Shown: positions 32,344-41,995 of the stretch, one piece after another
Numbering within the stretch: the stretch's first letter is position 1
How the letters are laid out: the number at the start of each line of letters is the position of its first letter
Assembly (NCBI RefSeq): GCF_038397775.1
Contig: NZ_CP151650.1
Span: 62,001-126,000 of the forward strand
Origin: Pseudomonas sp. RC10
GTDB taxonomy: Bacteria > Pseudomonadota > Gammaproteobacteria > Pseudomonadales > Pseudomonadaceae
Length of the DNA: 64,000 bases
Direction: 5' to 3'
The notes under the pieces: model-generated
Database searches by the model: none
What the model saw: the letters and a program-made list of their open reading frames with translations, nothing else
What the model was told of the DNA's origin: nothing
Made by a program: the position numbers and the translations under genes

Positions 32344-33294
32344 ATGCGTAAGTCATTGATGCGTATGACATTGCGTCAGTTGCGAATCTTCAATGAGGTT
32401 TGCGATCTTCGGTCCTACAGCCGTGCGGCTGAAGAAATGTCCCTCACGCAACCTGCTGTCAGCTTGCAGATTCGTCAGCTCGAAGAGCTCATCGGCCAGC
32501 CGTTGTTCGAGTATGTCGGCAAGAAGCTTTACCTGACCGAAGCTGCCGAAGCGCTTCAAATGGCCAGTCGCGACATCTTCGGGCGCCTTGAAAACCTCGA
32601 CATGCAGCTGTCCGACATGCAGGGCTCGCTTCAAGGCCAACTGAAGCTGGCCATCGAATCGAGCGCGAAATACTTCGTTCCCCACCTGTTCGCCGCTTTT
32701 AAACGTCAATATCCCGAAGTCATGCTCAACCTCACGGTGGTCAATCGGGCGCAGGTGATTCGACGGCTGTCCGACAACCGCGATGATCTGGTGGTGATGT
32801 CGATGGTCCCGCAGGACATGGGGCTGGAGTTTCTACCTTTCCTCAATAATCCCATCGTGGCGGTGGCGCGACCGGACCATCCGCTTTCACAACGGCCAAA
32901 TCTGTCGCTGAAAGATCTGGAAGCCTACACGCTGGTGGTACGCGAGCAGGGGTCAGGAACGCGCAAGGCGTGCGAGGAATATTTCAAGGAGAAGCGCATT
33001 CACTTCGAGCATTCGCTGGAGGTGTCTTCGGCGGAAGCTCAACGGGAGTGTGTCGTGGCCGGGCTGGGGGTGGCGCTGCTGACGAGGCATGCGCTGAGTC
33101 TGGAACTGGCCACTGGCACGCTCAAGGAGCTGCCCGTGGCCGAACTGCCGCTTTATCGCAGTTGGTGCGTCGTACACGCTCGGGAGAAACGTCTGTCACC
33201 AGTGGCGCATGCCTTCCTGGCGTTCATTCGCACCGAGCGTGCACAGATCAGCGAGCTGGTCGCGCGCTTTGACGGGCACCTTCCGAAACGCTAG
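32344..33294 (+). CDS. pycR: LysR-family regulator next to pyruvate carboxylase (PycR/CysB-like)
   Basis: A 316-residue LysR protein with an N-terminal HTH (residues 9-67: LRQLRIFNEVCDLRSYSRAAEEMSLTQ) and a CbbR-like effector domain (SSAKYFVPHLFAAFKRQYPEV). It is divergent from pycA across 190 bases, the place of the regulator called PycR in P. aeruginosa. The symbol is given on that positional basis. CbbR-type regulators sense carbon-flux metabolites, which would suit control of an anaplerotic enzyme. The 3' end overlaps the convergent small gene at 33248-33475 by 47 bases. Confidence 0.85.
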   Translation: MRKSLMRMTLRQLRIFNEVCDLRSYSRAAEEMSLTQPAVSLQIRQLEELIGQPLFEYVGKKLYLTEAAEALQMASRDIFGRLENLDMQLSDMQGSLQGQLKLAIESSAKYFVPHLFAAFKRQYPEVMLNLTVVNRAQVIRRLSDNRDDLVVMSMVPQDMGLEFLPFLNNPIVAVARPDHPLSQRPNLSLKDLEAYTLVVREQGSGTRKACEEYFKEKRIHFEHSLEVSSAEAQRECVVAGLGVALLTRHALSLELATGTLKELPVAELPLYRSWCVVHAREKRLSPVAHAFLAFIRTERAQISELVARFDGHLPKR

Positions 33295-33475
33295 CGCTCT
33301 GCCAAAAGCTGGCGGAGTCTGCGTCCAGGTAGTCATCGAATTCGAGGGTCAGGCGACGGTCTTCGGACCGCGTTTCAATCGCACGCCGAAACGCCATGCG
33401 GCGCTGGTCTTCCTGCTGACGGCGGGTTTTGGCGCTGTTGCTTTGCTGCTGCGAGTCATCGTAGTGCCGAGGCAT
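33248..33475 (-). CDS. Small charged conserved protein (PA3496-like)
   Basis: A 75-residue, highly charged protein (MPRHYDDSQQQSNSAKTRRQ...) with a central QQEDQRRMAFRRAIE helix. This helix resembles a small Pseudomonas family known by the locus PA3496 and annotated as a putative envelope-integrity protein; that link is from memory. A good ribosome binding site (GGGAGACAGG) precedes the ATG. It overlaps the end of the convergent LysR gene by 47 bases, which is unusual but does not disturb either reading frame. It has no signal peptide or membrane segment. Confidence 0.65.
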   Translation of the reverse strand: MPRHYDDSQQQSNSAKTRRQQEDQRRMAFRRAIETRSEDRRLTLEFDDYLDADSASFWQSASVSEGARQSARPAR

Positions 33476-33595
33476 ATCCTGTCTCCCATTGCGTGTGCGG
33501 GAGTACAGAGTGGCGGGACGCGGTGACGATCAGGCGTCGGAAGCGTTACAAGTTGGTGAAGGTTGAGTCGCAAGCCCAGACGCTGTGGTCACCCC

Positions 33596-33685
33596 TGTAG
33601 GAGCGAATTTTTTCGCGAGGCGGCGGTTTGGCCGATGGAGATGTGCCGGATGTAAGGCCCTCTCGCGAATGAATTCGCTCCTACA
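33596..33685. repeat. REPIN (GAGCGAATT family)
   Basis: TGTAGGAGCGAATTTTTTCG on the left and GAATGAATTCGCTCCTACA on the right enclose about 46 bases. The left arm has a mutated core (TTTTTT for TTCATT). Confidence 0.85.
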
Positions 33686-33708
33686 GAAGAGCGTAGGCGG
33701 GCCTGATA

Positions 33709-34575
33709 TCAATCCTCAGCCGATTTGATCGACTTCGGCGACAGCCGCAAGCTACGCAAGCTGCGCTTCACGCTCTTCAGGTGATTGACCAGGCTCGGGC
33801 CGCGGGCCATCGCTACGCCCATGGCCAGCACATCGATCACGACCAAATGGGCGATACGCGAGGTCAACGGCGTGTAGATTTCGGTGTCTTCGTGCACGTC
33901 GATCGCCAGGTTGACGGTCGAGAGTTCGGCCAAGGGGGTCTGGCTCGGGCACAGGGTGATCAGATTCGCGCCGCTCTCGCGTACGAGGTTGGCCGTGATC
34001 AGCAGGTCCTTCGACCGGCCCGACTGTGAGATGCACACCGCGACGTCTGTAGGCTTGAGCGTTACCGCCGACATGGCCTGCATGTGCGGATCGGAGTAGG
34101 ACGCCGCCGTCAGCAGCAGTCGGAAGAACTTGTGCTGGGCGTCAGCCGCGACCGCGCCTGACGCGCCGAACCCGTAGAACTCCACACGATGGGCCGCAGC
34201 CATGACGGTCACCGCAGCCTGCAACGCGTGAGGGTCGAGCTTTTCCCGAACTTCCATCAGCGTATGGAGCGTGGTATCGAAGATTTTAAGGCTGTAGTCC
34301 GCAACCGAGTCGTCTTCATGAATCGCGAACTGCCCAAAACTCGCGCCCGCCGCAAGGCTTTGCGCCAGTTTGAGTTTGAGGTCCTGGAAACCGGTGCAGC
34401 CAATCGCACGACAGAATCGCACGATGGTCGGCTCACTGATCCCGACACTGTGGGCCAGATCGGCCATGGAACTGTGCATCACGGCCGCAGGATCAAGCAG
34501 CACATGGTCGGCTACCTTGAGCTCCGACTTACGCAAGAGATGGCGAGACTGGGCGATGTGCTGCAACAGATTCAA
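33709..34575 (-). CDS. hexR: MurR/RpiR-family regulator, HexR-like
   Basis: A 288-residue repressor with an N-terminal RpiR HTH (residues 1-77: LAHSVGISEPTIVRFCRAIGCTGFQDLK) and a SIS sugar-phosphate-binding domain (EFYGFGASGAVAADAQHKF to about residue 250). HexR represses glucose catabolism genes (zwf, pgl, eda, edd, gap) and is released by KDPG. The exact palindrome TGTAGT-TAT-ACTACA (34619-34633) 43 bases before its start fits a HexR site and suggests self-repression. In many Pseudomonas hexR is divergent from zwf. Here no zwf is adjacent, so this may be a second paralogue or a relocated copy. Confidence 0.82.
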   Translation of the reverse strand: MNLLQHIAQSRHLLRKSELKVADHVLLDPAAVMHSSMADLAHSVGISEPTIVRFCRAIGCTGFQDLKLKLAQSLAAGASFGQFAIHEDDSVADYSLKIFDTTLHTLMEVREKLDPHALQAAVTVMAAAHRVEFYGFGASGAVAADAQHKFFRLLLTAASYSDPHMQAMSAVTLKPTDVAVCISQSGRSKDLLITANLVRESGANLITLCPSQTPLAELSTVNLAIDVHEDTEIYTPLTSRIAHLVVIDVLAMGVAMARGPSLVNHLKSVKRSLRSLRLSPKSIKSAED

Positions 34576-34618
34576 AGGACAGGACTCAATAGGAGGATGG
34601 GTCGGGCTGTAGCTTTCT

Positions 34619-34633
34619 TGTAGTTATACTACA
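34619..34633. promoter_or_regulatory. HexR-type operator
   Basis: TGTAGT and ACTACA arms separated by three bases form a perfect dyad, 43 bases upstream of the RpiR/HexR-like gene. The TTGTAGT-ACTACA form agrees with HexR sites described for Pseudomonas. Confidence 0.7.
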
Positions 34634-34719
34634 TGACCTGCAAACCGCACAGCTAAACGAGTTTGATGATCCCAAACGAAAAGCCCGGAGCGACGGGTCG
34701 CCATGCAGTGTAGGACTTT

Positions 34720-36759
34720 TCACACAGGACTCCAGGCAACCGCTTCACAATCACGTAGGACAGTGCCCATCGCATTGGCCTCCACTGGCCGACTGACCAG
34801 GTAGCCTTGCACCTCGTCGCATGCATGGGCTCGGAGAAATTCCAGCTGTTGCTCGTTCTCTACCCCTTCGGCGACCACCTTCAATTCAAGGCTGTGAGCC
34901 ATGGCGATGATCGCCCGCGTGATGGCGGCGTCTTCGGTGCCCTCGTTCAGGCCTCTGATAAATGCTTGATCAATTTTTACGTAGTCCACGGGGAAGCGCT
35001 TCAAGTAACTGAGTGACGAATAGCCTGTGCCGAAATCATCGATAGCCAACTTCACGCCCAACTCACGCAACTGCTGGAAGGTGCTGATGATGTGCTCGAC
35101 GCTGTCCAGCAGCTGGCTTTCGGTCAGTTCAAGCTCCAAGTATTCAGGCAGCAGCCCGCTTTCATCGAGCACTTGGCGCACCAGACTGACGAGCTTGCCC
35201 TGCCGTAATTGATGCACAGACAGATTGACTGACACCCGAATGGGCCGCAGCCCGCTGGCTTGCCATTCGCAGGCCTGTCGGCAGGCGCGGCGCAGCACGA
35301 ACTCGCCGATGTCGGCGATCAGCCCGGACTCTTCGGCCAAGCCGATGAATTCGCTGGGCGGTACCATGCCGAGCACCGGATGCCGCCAACGCACAAGGGC
35401 CTCGGCAGAACTGAGCTGACCCGTCGCCAGTTCGAGCTTGGGCTGATAGAAGACCTCCAACTGACCGTCTTCAATCGCTCGGCGCAGTTGAATCTCCAGC
35501 TGCAAACGCTCAAGGGTCCGGGCTTGCAGGCTGTCGGTGTAGAACTGGAAGTTATTACCGCCCAAGTGTTTGGCGTGCTGCATCGCCATGTTGGCTTGGG
35601 TGACTAACGCAGAAATGTCTCTGGCCGAATCCGGCAGCAAGGCGATGCCGATGGACGCGCTGACCACCAGTTCGTGCCCAGCCACCAGAACCGGTGAACG
35701 CAGTTTGTTCAGCAACCGGGTGGTCATTCGCGTCAGTGTCGTCAGGTTGCCGAAGGTGTCGAACAGCACCGCGAATTCATCGGCGGACAAGCGCGCCACA
35801 GTATCGGCGTCTGCCAGCTCGGCGCTGATGCGGCGGCCTATCTGACGCAGCAATTGATCGGCAACCTCATGCCCAAGGCTGTCGTTGAGCAGCTTGAAAC
35901 GGTCCAGATTGATGTGCAGCAGCGCCAGGGTTTGCCTGCCGTGGCGTACGCGCTGATTGGCTTCGCGCAGCCGCTCGTTGAACAGCGCGCGGTTGGCCAG
36001 GCCTGTCAGCTCGTCATAGTGCGAGAGGAATCGGGCCCGCTCTTCATATTGCCGCGTCAGCTCTCGATTCAGCGCTTCGCTTTGGGCTTGAGCCTGTTGC
36101 AGGTGCTCAATCAAGGCCTGATTCTGAAAGCGCCGGGTCAGACCTCGCTCAATCAACCGGTTGACCTGCGCCGCCACGACAATCAGCGCCAGCAGCAGGA
36201 TCAACCCCAGCCAGCCCCAACCACGCAACGGCACGTCGCCACCCCAGAACAGATAGAGGATGGGCGGCAGCAGGCAGGGCACGGTGAACGTCAGGAAGGC
36301 TGGAATGCTCGCGGCGTAGGCCACGCTGGCCGAGAGCGTGGCCGCGCCGATCAGGCCGAAGACCCACGCCTGTTGCACGAAGCTTTCCACGGGAACCAGC
36401 ACCAGCGCCGCGCTGGAGAGCGTGAACCCGCTGACACAGGCGCCCGCCAGAAACATCCGCGTCCAGACCGGATGCGCCTGACGCTCAGGTGGCGCCGCAC
36501 GAAACGCCGCCACCTGAAGCACCCGTAGGCACACCAGCGCTGACAGCCAGCCCACCCAAATACTGACGAGCACGTACCGCTGCGGACTCCAGAGCAGCCA
36601 GGCGCAGAGCAAACCATTGATGAACATGAACAGAGTCGGCAGCAGCGACCCCTGATAAAGAAGGCGTGTGCGCTCGACGGCAAGCTGGGTGGCGAACTGT
36701 CTGCGGATGACACGTCGTGTCGCCACAGCATCGGCCGGGGCTTTGGAGCTGGTGGTCAT
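34720..36759 (-). CDS. Membrane GGDEF-EAL protein, probable c-di-GMP phosphodiesterase
   Basis: A 679-residue inner-membrane signalling protein. About six hydrophobic segments fill residues 35-200, then a short coil, a GGDEF domain (about 240-400) and an EAL domain (about 415-660). The GGDEF signature is degenerate: RLSADEF instead of RxGGDEF, so cyclase activity is unlikely. The EAL domain looks complete: SSAEALVRWRHP, the LELTESQL segment, and DFGTGYSSLSYLKRFPVDYVKID with the catalytic Asp and Lys. Degradation of c-di-GMP is therefore the expected activity, with the GGDEF part perhaps binding GTP as a sensor. The start ATG at 36759 replaces a 63-codon longer frame that has no conserved sequence. 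Confidence 0.88.
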   Translation of the reverse strand: MTTSSKAPADAVATRRVIRRQFATQLAVERTRLLYQGSLLPTLFMFINGLLCAWLLWSPQRYVLVSIWVGWLSALVCLRVLQVAAFRAAPPERQAHPVWTRMFLAGACVSGFTLSSAALVLVPVESFVQQAWVFGLIGAATLSASVAYAASIPAFLTFTVPCLLPPILYLFWGGDVPLRGWGWLGLILLLALIVVAAQVNRLIERGLTRRFQNQALIEHLQQAQAQSEALNRELTRQYEERARFLSHYDELTGLANRALFNERLREANQRVRHGRQTLALLHINLDRFKLLNDSLGHEVADQLLRQIGRRISAELADADTVARLSADEFAVLFDTFGNLTTLTRMTTRLLNKLRSPVLVAGHELVVSASIGIALLPDSARDISALVTQANMAMQHAKHLGGNNFQFYTDSLQARTLERLQLEIQLRRAIEDGQLEVFYQPKLELATGQLSSAEALVRWRHPVLGMVPPSEFIGLAEESGLIADIGEFVLRRACRQACEWQASGLRPIRVSVNLSVHQLRQGKLVSLVRQVLDESGLLPEYLELELTESQLLDSVEHIISTFQQLRELGVKLAIDDFGTGYSSLSYLKRFPVDYVKIDQAFIRGLNEGTEDAAITRAIIAMAHSLELKVVAEGVENEQQLEFLRAHACDEVQGYLVSRPVEANAMGTVLRDCEAVAWSPV

Positions 36760-36962
36760 GGCGATTCTTATAATTAGTGAGCCTTGAACGTGCACGGAGC
36801 ATACACAAGCCACCGAAGAGACCAAACAGTCAGGGAAATAAATTGCGTGAATGGTCGGCATACGTGACGGTTTTCCGCTCCGACAGGCAGAGGGCAACAG
36901 CTTTTCACGACCGACCAGCGTTAGAGTTTGCCCGGCATCCGTCGGCACCCTAGAATGCCCCG

Positions 36963-39149
36963 ATGCATACTGATGACCTCTCCCTTCTGCTCAACTCCCT
37001 CAACGATGCCCAACGCCAGGCGGTCGCCGCCTCCGTGGGTCGTCAGTTGGTTCTCGCTGGCGCAGGCTCCGGCAAAACCCGCGTGCTGGTGCACCGTATC
37101 GCCTGGTTGATCCAGGTGGAGAACGCGTCGCCCCACTCGATCCTGTCGGTGACGTTCACCAACAAGGCGGCCGCCGAGATGCGCCATCGCATCGAGCAGC
37201 TGATGGGCATCAACCCGGCAGGCATGTGGGTCGGCACCTTCCACGGGCTGGCGCACCGTCTATTGCGTGCGCACTGGCAGGAAGCCGGGCTGAACCAGAA
37301 TTTCCAGATTCTCGACAGCGACGACCAGCAGCGTCTGGTCAAGCGCGTCATCCGCGAGATGGGTCTGGACGAGCAGAAATGGCCTGCGCGTCAGGCGCAA
37401 TGGTTCATCAACGGCCAGAAGGATGAAGGGCTGCGTCCCAAGCACATTCAGGCGTCCGGCGACCTGTTCCTCAGCACCATGAAAGGCATCTACGAGAATT
37501 ACGAAGCGGCGTGCCAACGGGCCAGCGTCATCGACTTCTCGGAACTGCTGCTGCGTGCGCTGGACCTGTGGCGCGACAACCCTGGCCTGCTGGAGCATTA
37601 CCAGCGCCGTTTCCGCCACGTCCTTGTAGACGAATTCCAGGACACCAACGCCGTGCAGTACGCCTGGCTGCGTTTGCTGGCCAAGGGTGGCGACAGCCTG
37701 ATGGTGGTCGGCGACGACGATCAGTCGATTTACGGCTGGCGCGGCGCGAAGATCGAGAACATTCATCAGTATTCCGATGACTTCCCGGACACCGAGACGA
37801 TCCGACTGGAGCAGAACTACCGCTCCACCGCGAGCATCCTGAAGGCTGCCAACGGCCTGATCGTCAACAACAGTGGCCGTCTGGGCAAAGAGCTGTGGAC
37901 CGATGTCGGCGACGGCGAACTAATCAGCCTGTACGCCGCCTTCAACGAACACGATGAAGCGCGCTACGTGGTCGAGACCATCGAGAGCGCGATCAAGACC
38001 GGCATGTCCCGCAGCGACATCGCGATTCTTTACCGCTCCAACGCCCAGTCCCGGGTGCTGGAAGAGGCCCTGTTGCGCGAGCGCATCCCGTACCGCATTT
38101 ATGGCGGTCAGCGCTTCTTCGAACGGGCAGAAATCAAAAACGCGATGGCCTATCTGCGCGTTCTGGAAGGCCGTGGCAACGATTCGGCCCTCGAACGCGT
38201 GATCAACGTGCCGCCCCGTGGCATTGGCGAGAAAACCGTCGAAGCCATTCGCGAGCATGCGCGCCACGCCGATGTGTCGATGTGGGAATCCATGCGCCTG
38301 CTGGTGGCTAACAAAGGCGTGACCGGTCGGGCCGCCAGCGCCTTGGGCGGGTTTATCGAACTGATCGAGAACCTCTCGGCCAAGGTCATGGAGATGCCGC
38401 TGCACCTGATGACCCAGACCGTCATCGAGCAGTCCGGGCTGATCACCTATCACCAGGAAGAAAAAGGCGAGAAAGGCCAGGCTCGGGTAGAAAACCTTGA
38501 GGAATTGGTCAGTGCCGCCCGCGCCTTTGAGAACAGCGAAGACGAGGAAGACTTGACGCCACTGGCCGCGTTCCTCGGCCATGCTTCACTGGAGGCAGGC
38601 GATACCCAGGCCGATGAGCACGAAGACAGCATCCAGCTGATGACGCTGCACAGCGCCAAGGGTCTGGAATTCCCTTACGTGTTTCTCGTTGGCATGGAAG
38701 AAGGGCTGTTCCCGCACAAGATGAGCCTGGAAGAACCGGGCCGTCTGGAAGAGGAACGCCGCCTGGCTTACGTCGGGATCACACGAGCGATGCAACATCT
38801 GGTGCTGACGTACGCCGAAACCCGACGTTTGTACGGCAGCGAGACCTACAACAAGGTGTCGCGCTTCGTACGTGAAGTCCCGCCGAATCTGATTCAGGAA
38901 GTGCGCCTGTCCAACAGCGTCACGCGTCCTTTCGGTGGCTCCAAGACCATGGCGCCGAGCCGGCTGTTCGACGGCGAAGGCATTCCACAAAGCCAGTTCT
39001 CGCTCGGCCAACGCGTGCAGCACGCGGTGTTCGGCGAGGGCACCATCCTCAACTTCGAAGGCTCCGGCGCCCAGGCTCGGGTGCAGGTGAACTTCTCCGA
39101 AGGCAGCAAGTGGCTGATGCTGGGGTACGCCAAGCTGGAGCCGGTTTGA
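36963..39149 (+). CDS. uvrD: DNA helicase II UvrD
   Basis: SF1A helicase that unwinds DNA 3' to 5' in nucleotide excision and mismatch repair. The 728-residue protein has all helicase motifs: Walker A AGAGSGKT at about residues 32-39, VDEFQDTN (Walker B) near 223-230, GDDDQSIYGWRGA near 250-262, and VGITRAMQHLVLTYA near the C-terminal third. The conserved C-terminal tail (GQRVQHAVFGEGTILNFEG) ends the protein, as in true UvrD rather than Rep. It is divergent from the GGDEF-EAL gene. Nothing unusual is seen. Confidence 0.97.
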   Translation: MHTDDLSLLLNSLNDAQRQAVAASVGRQLVLAGAGSGKTRVLVHRIAWLIQVENASPHSILSVTFTNKAAAEMRHRIEQLMGINPAGMWVGTFHGLAHRLLRAHWQEAGLNQNFQILDSDDQQRLVKRVIREMGLDEQKWPARQAQWFINGQKDEGLRPKHIQASGDLFLSTMKGIYENYEAACQRASVIDFSELLLRALDLWRDNPGLLEHYQRRFRHVLVDEFQDTNAVQYAWLRLLAKGGDSLMVVGDDDQSIYGWRGAKIENIHQYSDDFPDTETIRLEQNYRSTASILKAANGLIVNNSGRLGKELWTDVGDGELISLYAAFNEHDEARYVVETIESAIKTGMSRSDIAILYRSNAQSRVLEEALLRERIPYRIYGGQRFFERAEIKNAMAYLRVLEGRGNDSALERVINVPPRGIGEKTVEAIREHARHADVSMWESMRLLVANKGVTGRAASALGGFIELIENLSAKVMEMPLHLMTQTVIEQSGLITYHQEEKGEKGQARVENLEELVSAARAFENSEDEEDLTPLAAFLGHASLEAGDTQADEHEDSIQLMTLHSAKGLEFPYVFLVGMEEGLFPHKMSLEEPGRLEEERRLAYVGITRAMQHLVLTYAETRRLYGSETYNKVSRFVREVPPNLIQEVRLSNSVTRPFGGSKTMAPSRLFDGEGIPQSQFSLGQRVQHAVFGEGTILNFEGSGAQARVQVNFSEGSKWLMLGYAKLEPV

Positions 39150-39378
39150 TCAGGCCCTGTCTGGCATCCGTTGATACCAGGTGACGCTGCGTTGAAAACC
39201 GCCTTGATCGAGAGCCAGGTCGGAACGTTCATGTACAACACGGACACTCAAAGCGGGCCCGGCAGCCGATCGCGCCCCGGTCCGCTTTCTCGGCCGTTTT
39301 TGCCGTGCCGGACCTTCGTCTCAATACTTTTCATACAGAGCCTAATTTCTACATGGCTTATTACTGGAAAACATCACA

Positions 39379-41994
39379 CTAAATAGCGCGATTCGCCCTG
39401 AGAGACTTGAAAGTAGCGTATGCTGCGGGGTTCGACCTGACAAAGCGACCGTAAGTGTCGGCGTTTGAGAGCAGCACTTTACTCCTGATTTTTTCGTCCC
39501 CGATGAAGCGTTCAAGCGGCGTTCTTTTGGAAAATACCGAAACTATCTTTGATCGTTTGGCAAGGTCGTCGAAGGCTTCGCGATTCAAGCTGTGGGCGTT
39601 TACCAAGATGGGGCCGCTGGCGGCAATCTTGACTAGATTACCGGCCACGAGCCTGGCGTTTTCAGACAGCTCCTCATCGCTCACATTACGCCCGGAAAAC
39701 GGGATATTTTTATTATAAAAAACATCCCTGGTGTTATGAGAAGCATGACTTGCTTCATGTATCAGCGTGTCAGCGACTTCAAGAGGATGAGCATCCATGA
39801 CGTGATCTTCACGCAGGGCCATCGTTTTCTGTGGTGCATATGGCCTGACGCCGAATGTAACGCCCGCTGCTGAAGCACCGCTATATAAGCTCACCTTCCA
39901 GCCATTCTCACCATTAAGACTTTGCAGGTAATCACGTTGTTGTTTGTAATTACCGCGCAGTTTCTTGATGACTGATTTTCTTTGCTGGTTTGATAATGTG
40001 CCAAATGCTGCTTCAAGCGAGGCTTCCGTGCCTTTGTCCAGCGACGAAGAAGATAATCCAGCGATTGCATCGTCTAGCAACGTTGTCGCCAGGACCAGCG
40101 CCTCCTCGAACGCCACGTTCTGAGCCGCACTGAACTCACCTCTCCCTCGGGCAACAAACTTGAAAGGCACCCCATTGGCCCCATGCATTTCGCCTTCATG
40201 CAAAACGTCGTAAGGCGCAGCGCCGAGCACGTCGCCATAGCGCACCGGCGAATTGCTCGCGAACCGATACCGATTCAACCCGTCCATCTCCCCCGCCGGG
40301 TCTGGATTGATCCAGCGGCATAGCCACGGTGCGTAATACCGAAGCCCGTAGTCATACAAGCCAGTGGCATCGCGCTCCCTGCCTGAGTAGCGCACGAAAC
40401 GATACTTCACCTCGGTGGCGCTTCTGGCAGCACTCCAAGCGGTGCCGCCGTAGGGGTAATAGATCTCTTGGCTGATCAGTCTCGTCTCGGAATCGAGTTC
40501 CAGCGTGGTCGAGCCCAAGTGGTCGGTCAGTAAATAGCGCGGCTGATTGTTTGTCAGTTCGGCAGGCCTGCCTTGCACCCAATGCAGCACGCGCACGCCG
40601 CAGACGTCGAGCACATGCAATGTCTCGCCCGTGGCGCTGTTATTGCGAATCTGGAGGTCAGGCAGGTACAGCACGTCTTCAACCAGCGAATGGCTTCCCG
40701 CCTTGGCATGACGCGTCTTGCATGCACGCAGGTTATCAGCGCCATAAAGATAACGCTCGTAGTCGTCATTGCCGTCATCACGCTGCACCGGACTCACTCC
40801 GCTTAGCCGGTTGTGGCTGTCCCACTGCAACGACTGGCCAGGCTGCAGTTGCTGCAGGTTGCCGTTCGCATCGAAGTCCGGTGGGTTGTCCTTGAGATGG
40901 GCGCGGTTGCTACTGCCACACACCTGCCAGGTGCGTGTGAAATTCTTTGCGCCAACATGCACCAACTGCAGCATGTTGCCGCCCAGGTCGTAGTCGTAGG
41001 TTTCACTGTAGATAGCGATGCCTTGATTGTCCGCCGCTTCATAGCCGGTGGCTTCGATCAGTTGGTAGTGGATATCGTAGGCGAAGGTGCGCACCGGCTC
41101 GACGCGCTGGTTGTTGAAGTGCCGAACGGGCTGCGCAGCGTCTTCGATGCGCAGTGGGTTGCCTACGGGGTCGTAGCGGTAGGTCAGGTCCTGCAGCACC
41201 GTGCCGTCTGTGCAACGGCTGCGCAGTCGGGCCAAGCGACCATCGGCAGGATCATACTCACGCTCGGTGCCTACACCATTGCCTAAGGTTTGCGCCTGAA
41301 GGCGGCCTTCGGCGTCATAACACGTGCTGCTGATCATCAACCGACCCATGGCCTGCGCAGTATCCGCCTCGCCGCTCACGGATGCCGTGAATCGGCGTAA
41401 ATGGCCGCCGGCATCAGTCTGCTGCTGAACATCCCCAAGTGGACCATACGCCCAATGCGTGCGCAGCATCGCTGTGGGAGCGATTTCAGTTGCAACAACC
41501 TCTCGCCCTTGAACCAACACCTGCCCCCCCAGCGCATAGTGTTCATTTACCAGCCTACCTGCCTGATCCCGCTGCTCGGTCAGGCGCCCGCAACGGTTGC
41601 CAGCAGCCTCATCGGCGGCGCCATAGGCATAACACTCAACACGGATACCGCTTTCAAACACTGCAATGGGCCGCAAAAGCGCGTCATGTTCGACACGCCG
41701 GACAAGCCCCCGGCCGTCGCGCTGCTCGACTGTCTGTCCGGCCTCACCAAGCAGCGAAAGCTGCCAGCCAGCGTCGGCACATTCGGCCGACAGCTCCGTT
41801 CCAGAGAGTGCGTAGAGAGATCGACGGCTAAAAAGACGACGGGCGTCGAAACGCTCGATCACTCGCGCGGCGTTATCGAATACGTCGCGCTCGCGGCGGG
41901 CACCACGAATCGTCAAAACAACCAATTGCCGAGAGTCGCGCGCAGTGATGCTGGCGGTACGCGCATGCAGAAAAGCATCCATATGGGCATCCAT
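39379..41994 (-). CDS. RHS/TccC-like protein with a putative zinc-metallopeptidase tip
   Basis: An 871-residue RHS-repeat protein of the size and layout of Pseudomonas TccC-like toxins. Residues up to about 590 are YD/RHS repeats. The RHS core motif follows (RYYAPWLCRWINPDPAGEMDG, then LNRYRFASNSPVRYGD), after which such proteins cut themselves and carry a variable toxic tip. The last about 270 residues contain HEASH at 746-750 in LIHEASHASHNT, with a SDEELSENARL segment 25 residues on that could give the third ligand. This suggests a gluzincin-type protease. The tip DNA is visibly AT-richer than the core. No secretion tag is seen. A transposase remnant ends one base before the start codon, so the native promoter may be lost. 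Confidence 0.82.
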   Translation of the reverse strand: MDAHMDAFLHARTASITARDSRQLVVLTIRGARRERDVFDNAARVIERFDARRLFSRRSLYALSGTELSAECADAGWQLSLLGEAGQTVEQRDGRGLVRRVEHDALLRPIAVFESGIRVECYAYGAADEAAGNRCGRLTEQRDQAGRLVNEHYALGGQVLVQGREVVATEIAPTAMLRTHWAYGPLGDVQQQTDAGGHLRRFTASVSGEADTAQAMGRLMISSTCYDAEGRLQAQTLGNGVGTEREYDPADGRLARLRSRCTDGTVLQDLTYRYDPVGNPLRIEDAAQPVRHFNNQRVEPVRTFAYDIHYQLIEATGYEAADNQGIAIYSETYDYDLGGNMLQLVHVGAKNFTRTWQVCGSSNRAHLKDNPPDFDANGNLQQLQPGQSLQWDSHNRLSGVSPVQRDDGNDDYERYLYGADNLRACKTRHAKAGSHSLVEDVLYLPDLQIRNNSATGETLHVLDVCGVRVLHWVQGRPAELTNNQPRYLLTDHLGSTTLELDSETRLISQEIYYPYGGTAWSAARSATEVKYRFVRYSGRERDATGLYDYGLRYYAPWLCRWINPDPAGEMDGLNRYRFASNSPVRYGDVLGAAPYDVLHEGEMHGANGVPFKFVARGRGEFSAAQNVAFEEALVLATTLLDDAIAGLSSSSLDKGTEASLEAAFGTLSNQQRKSVIKKLRGNYKQQRDYLQSLNGENGWKVSLYSGASAAGVTFGVRPYAPQKTMALREDHVMDAHPLEVADTLIHEASHASHNTRDVFYNKNIPFSGRNVSDEELSENARLVAGNLVKIAASGPILVNAHSLNREAFDDLAKRSKIVSVFSKRTPLERFIGDEKIRSKVLLSNADTYGRFVRSNPAAYATFKSLRANRAI

Positions 41995-41995
41995 G

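Noticed and set aside
39250..39291. AAAGCGG...CCGCTTT inverted repeat after uvrD as a terminator
   Set aside because: The arms contain mismatches and no T-run follows directly, so it is not listed as a terminator.
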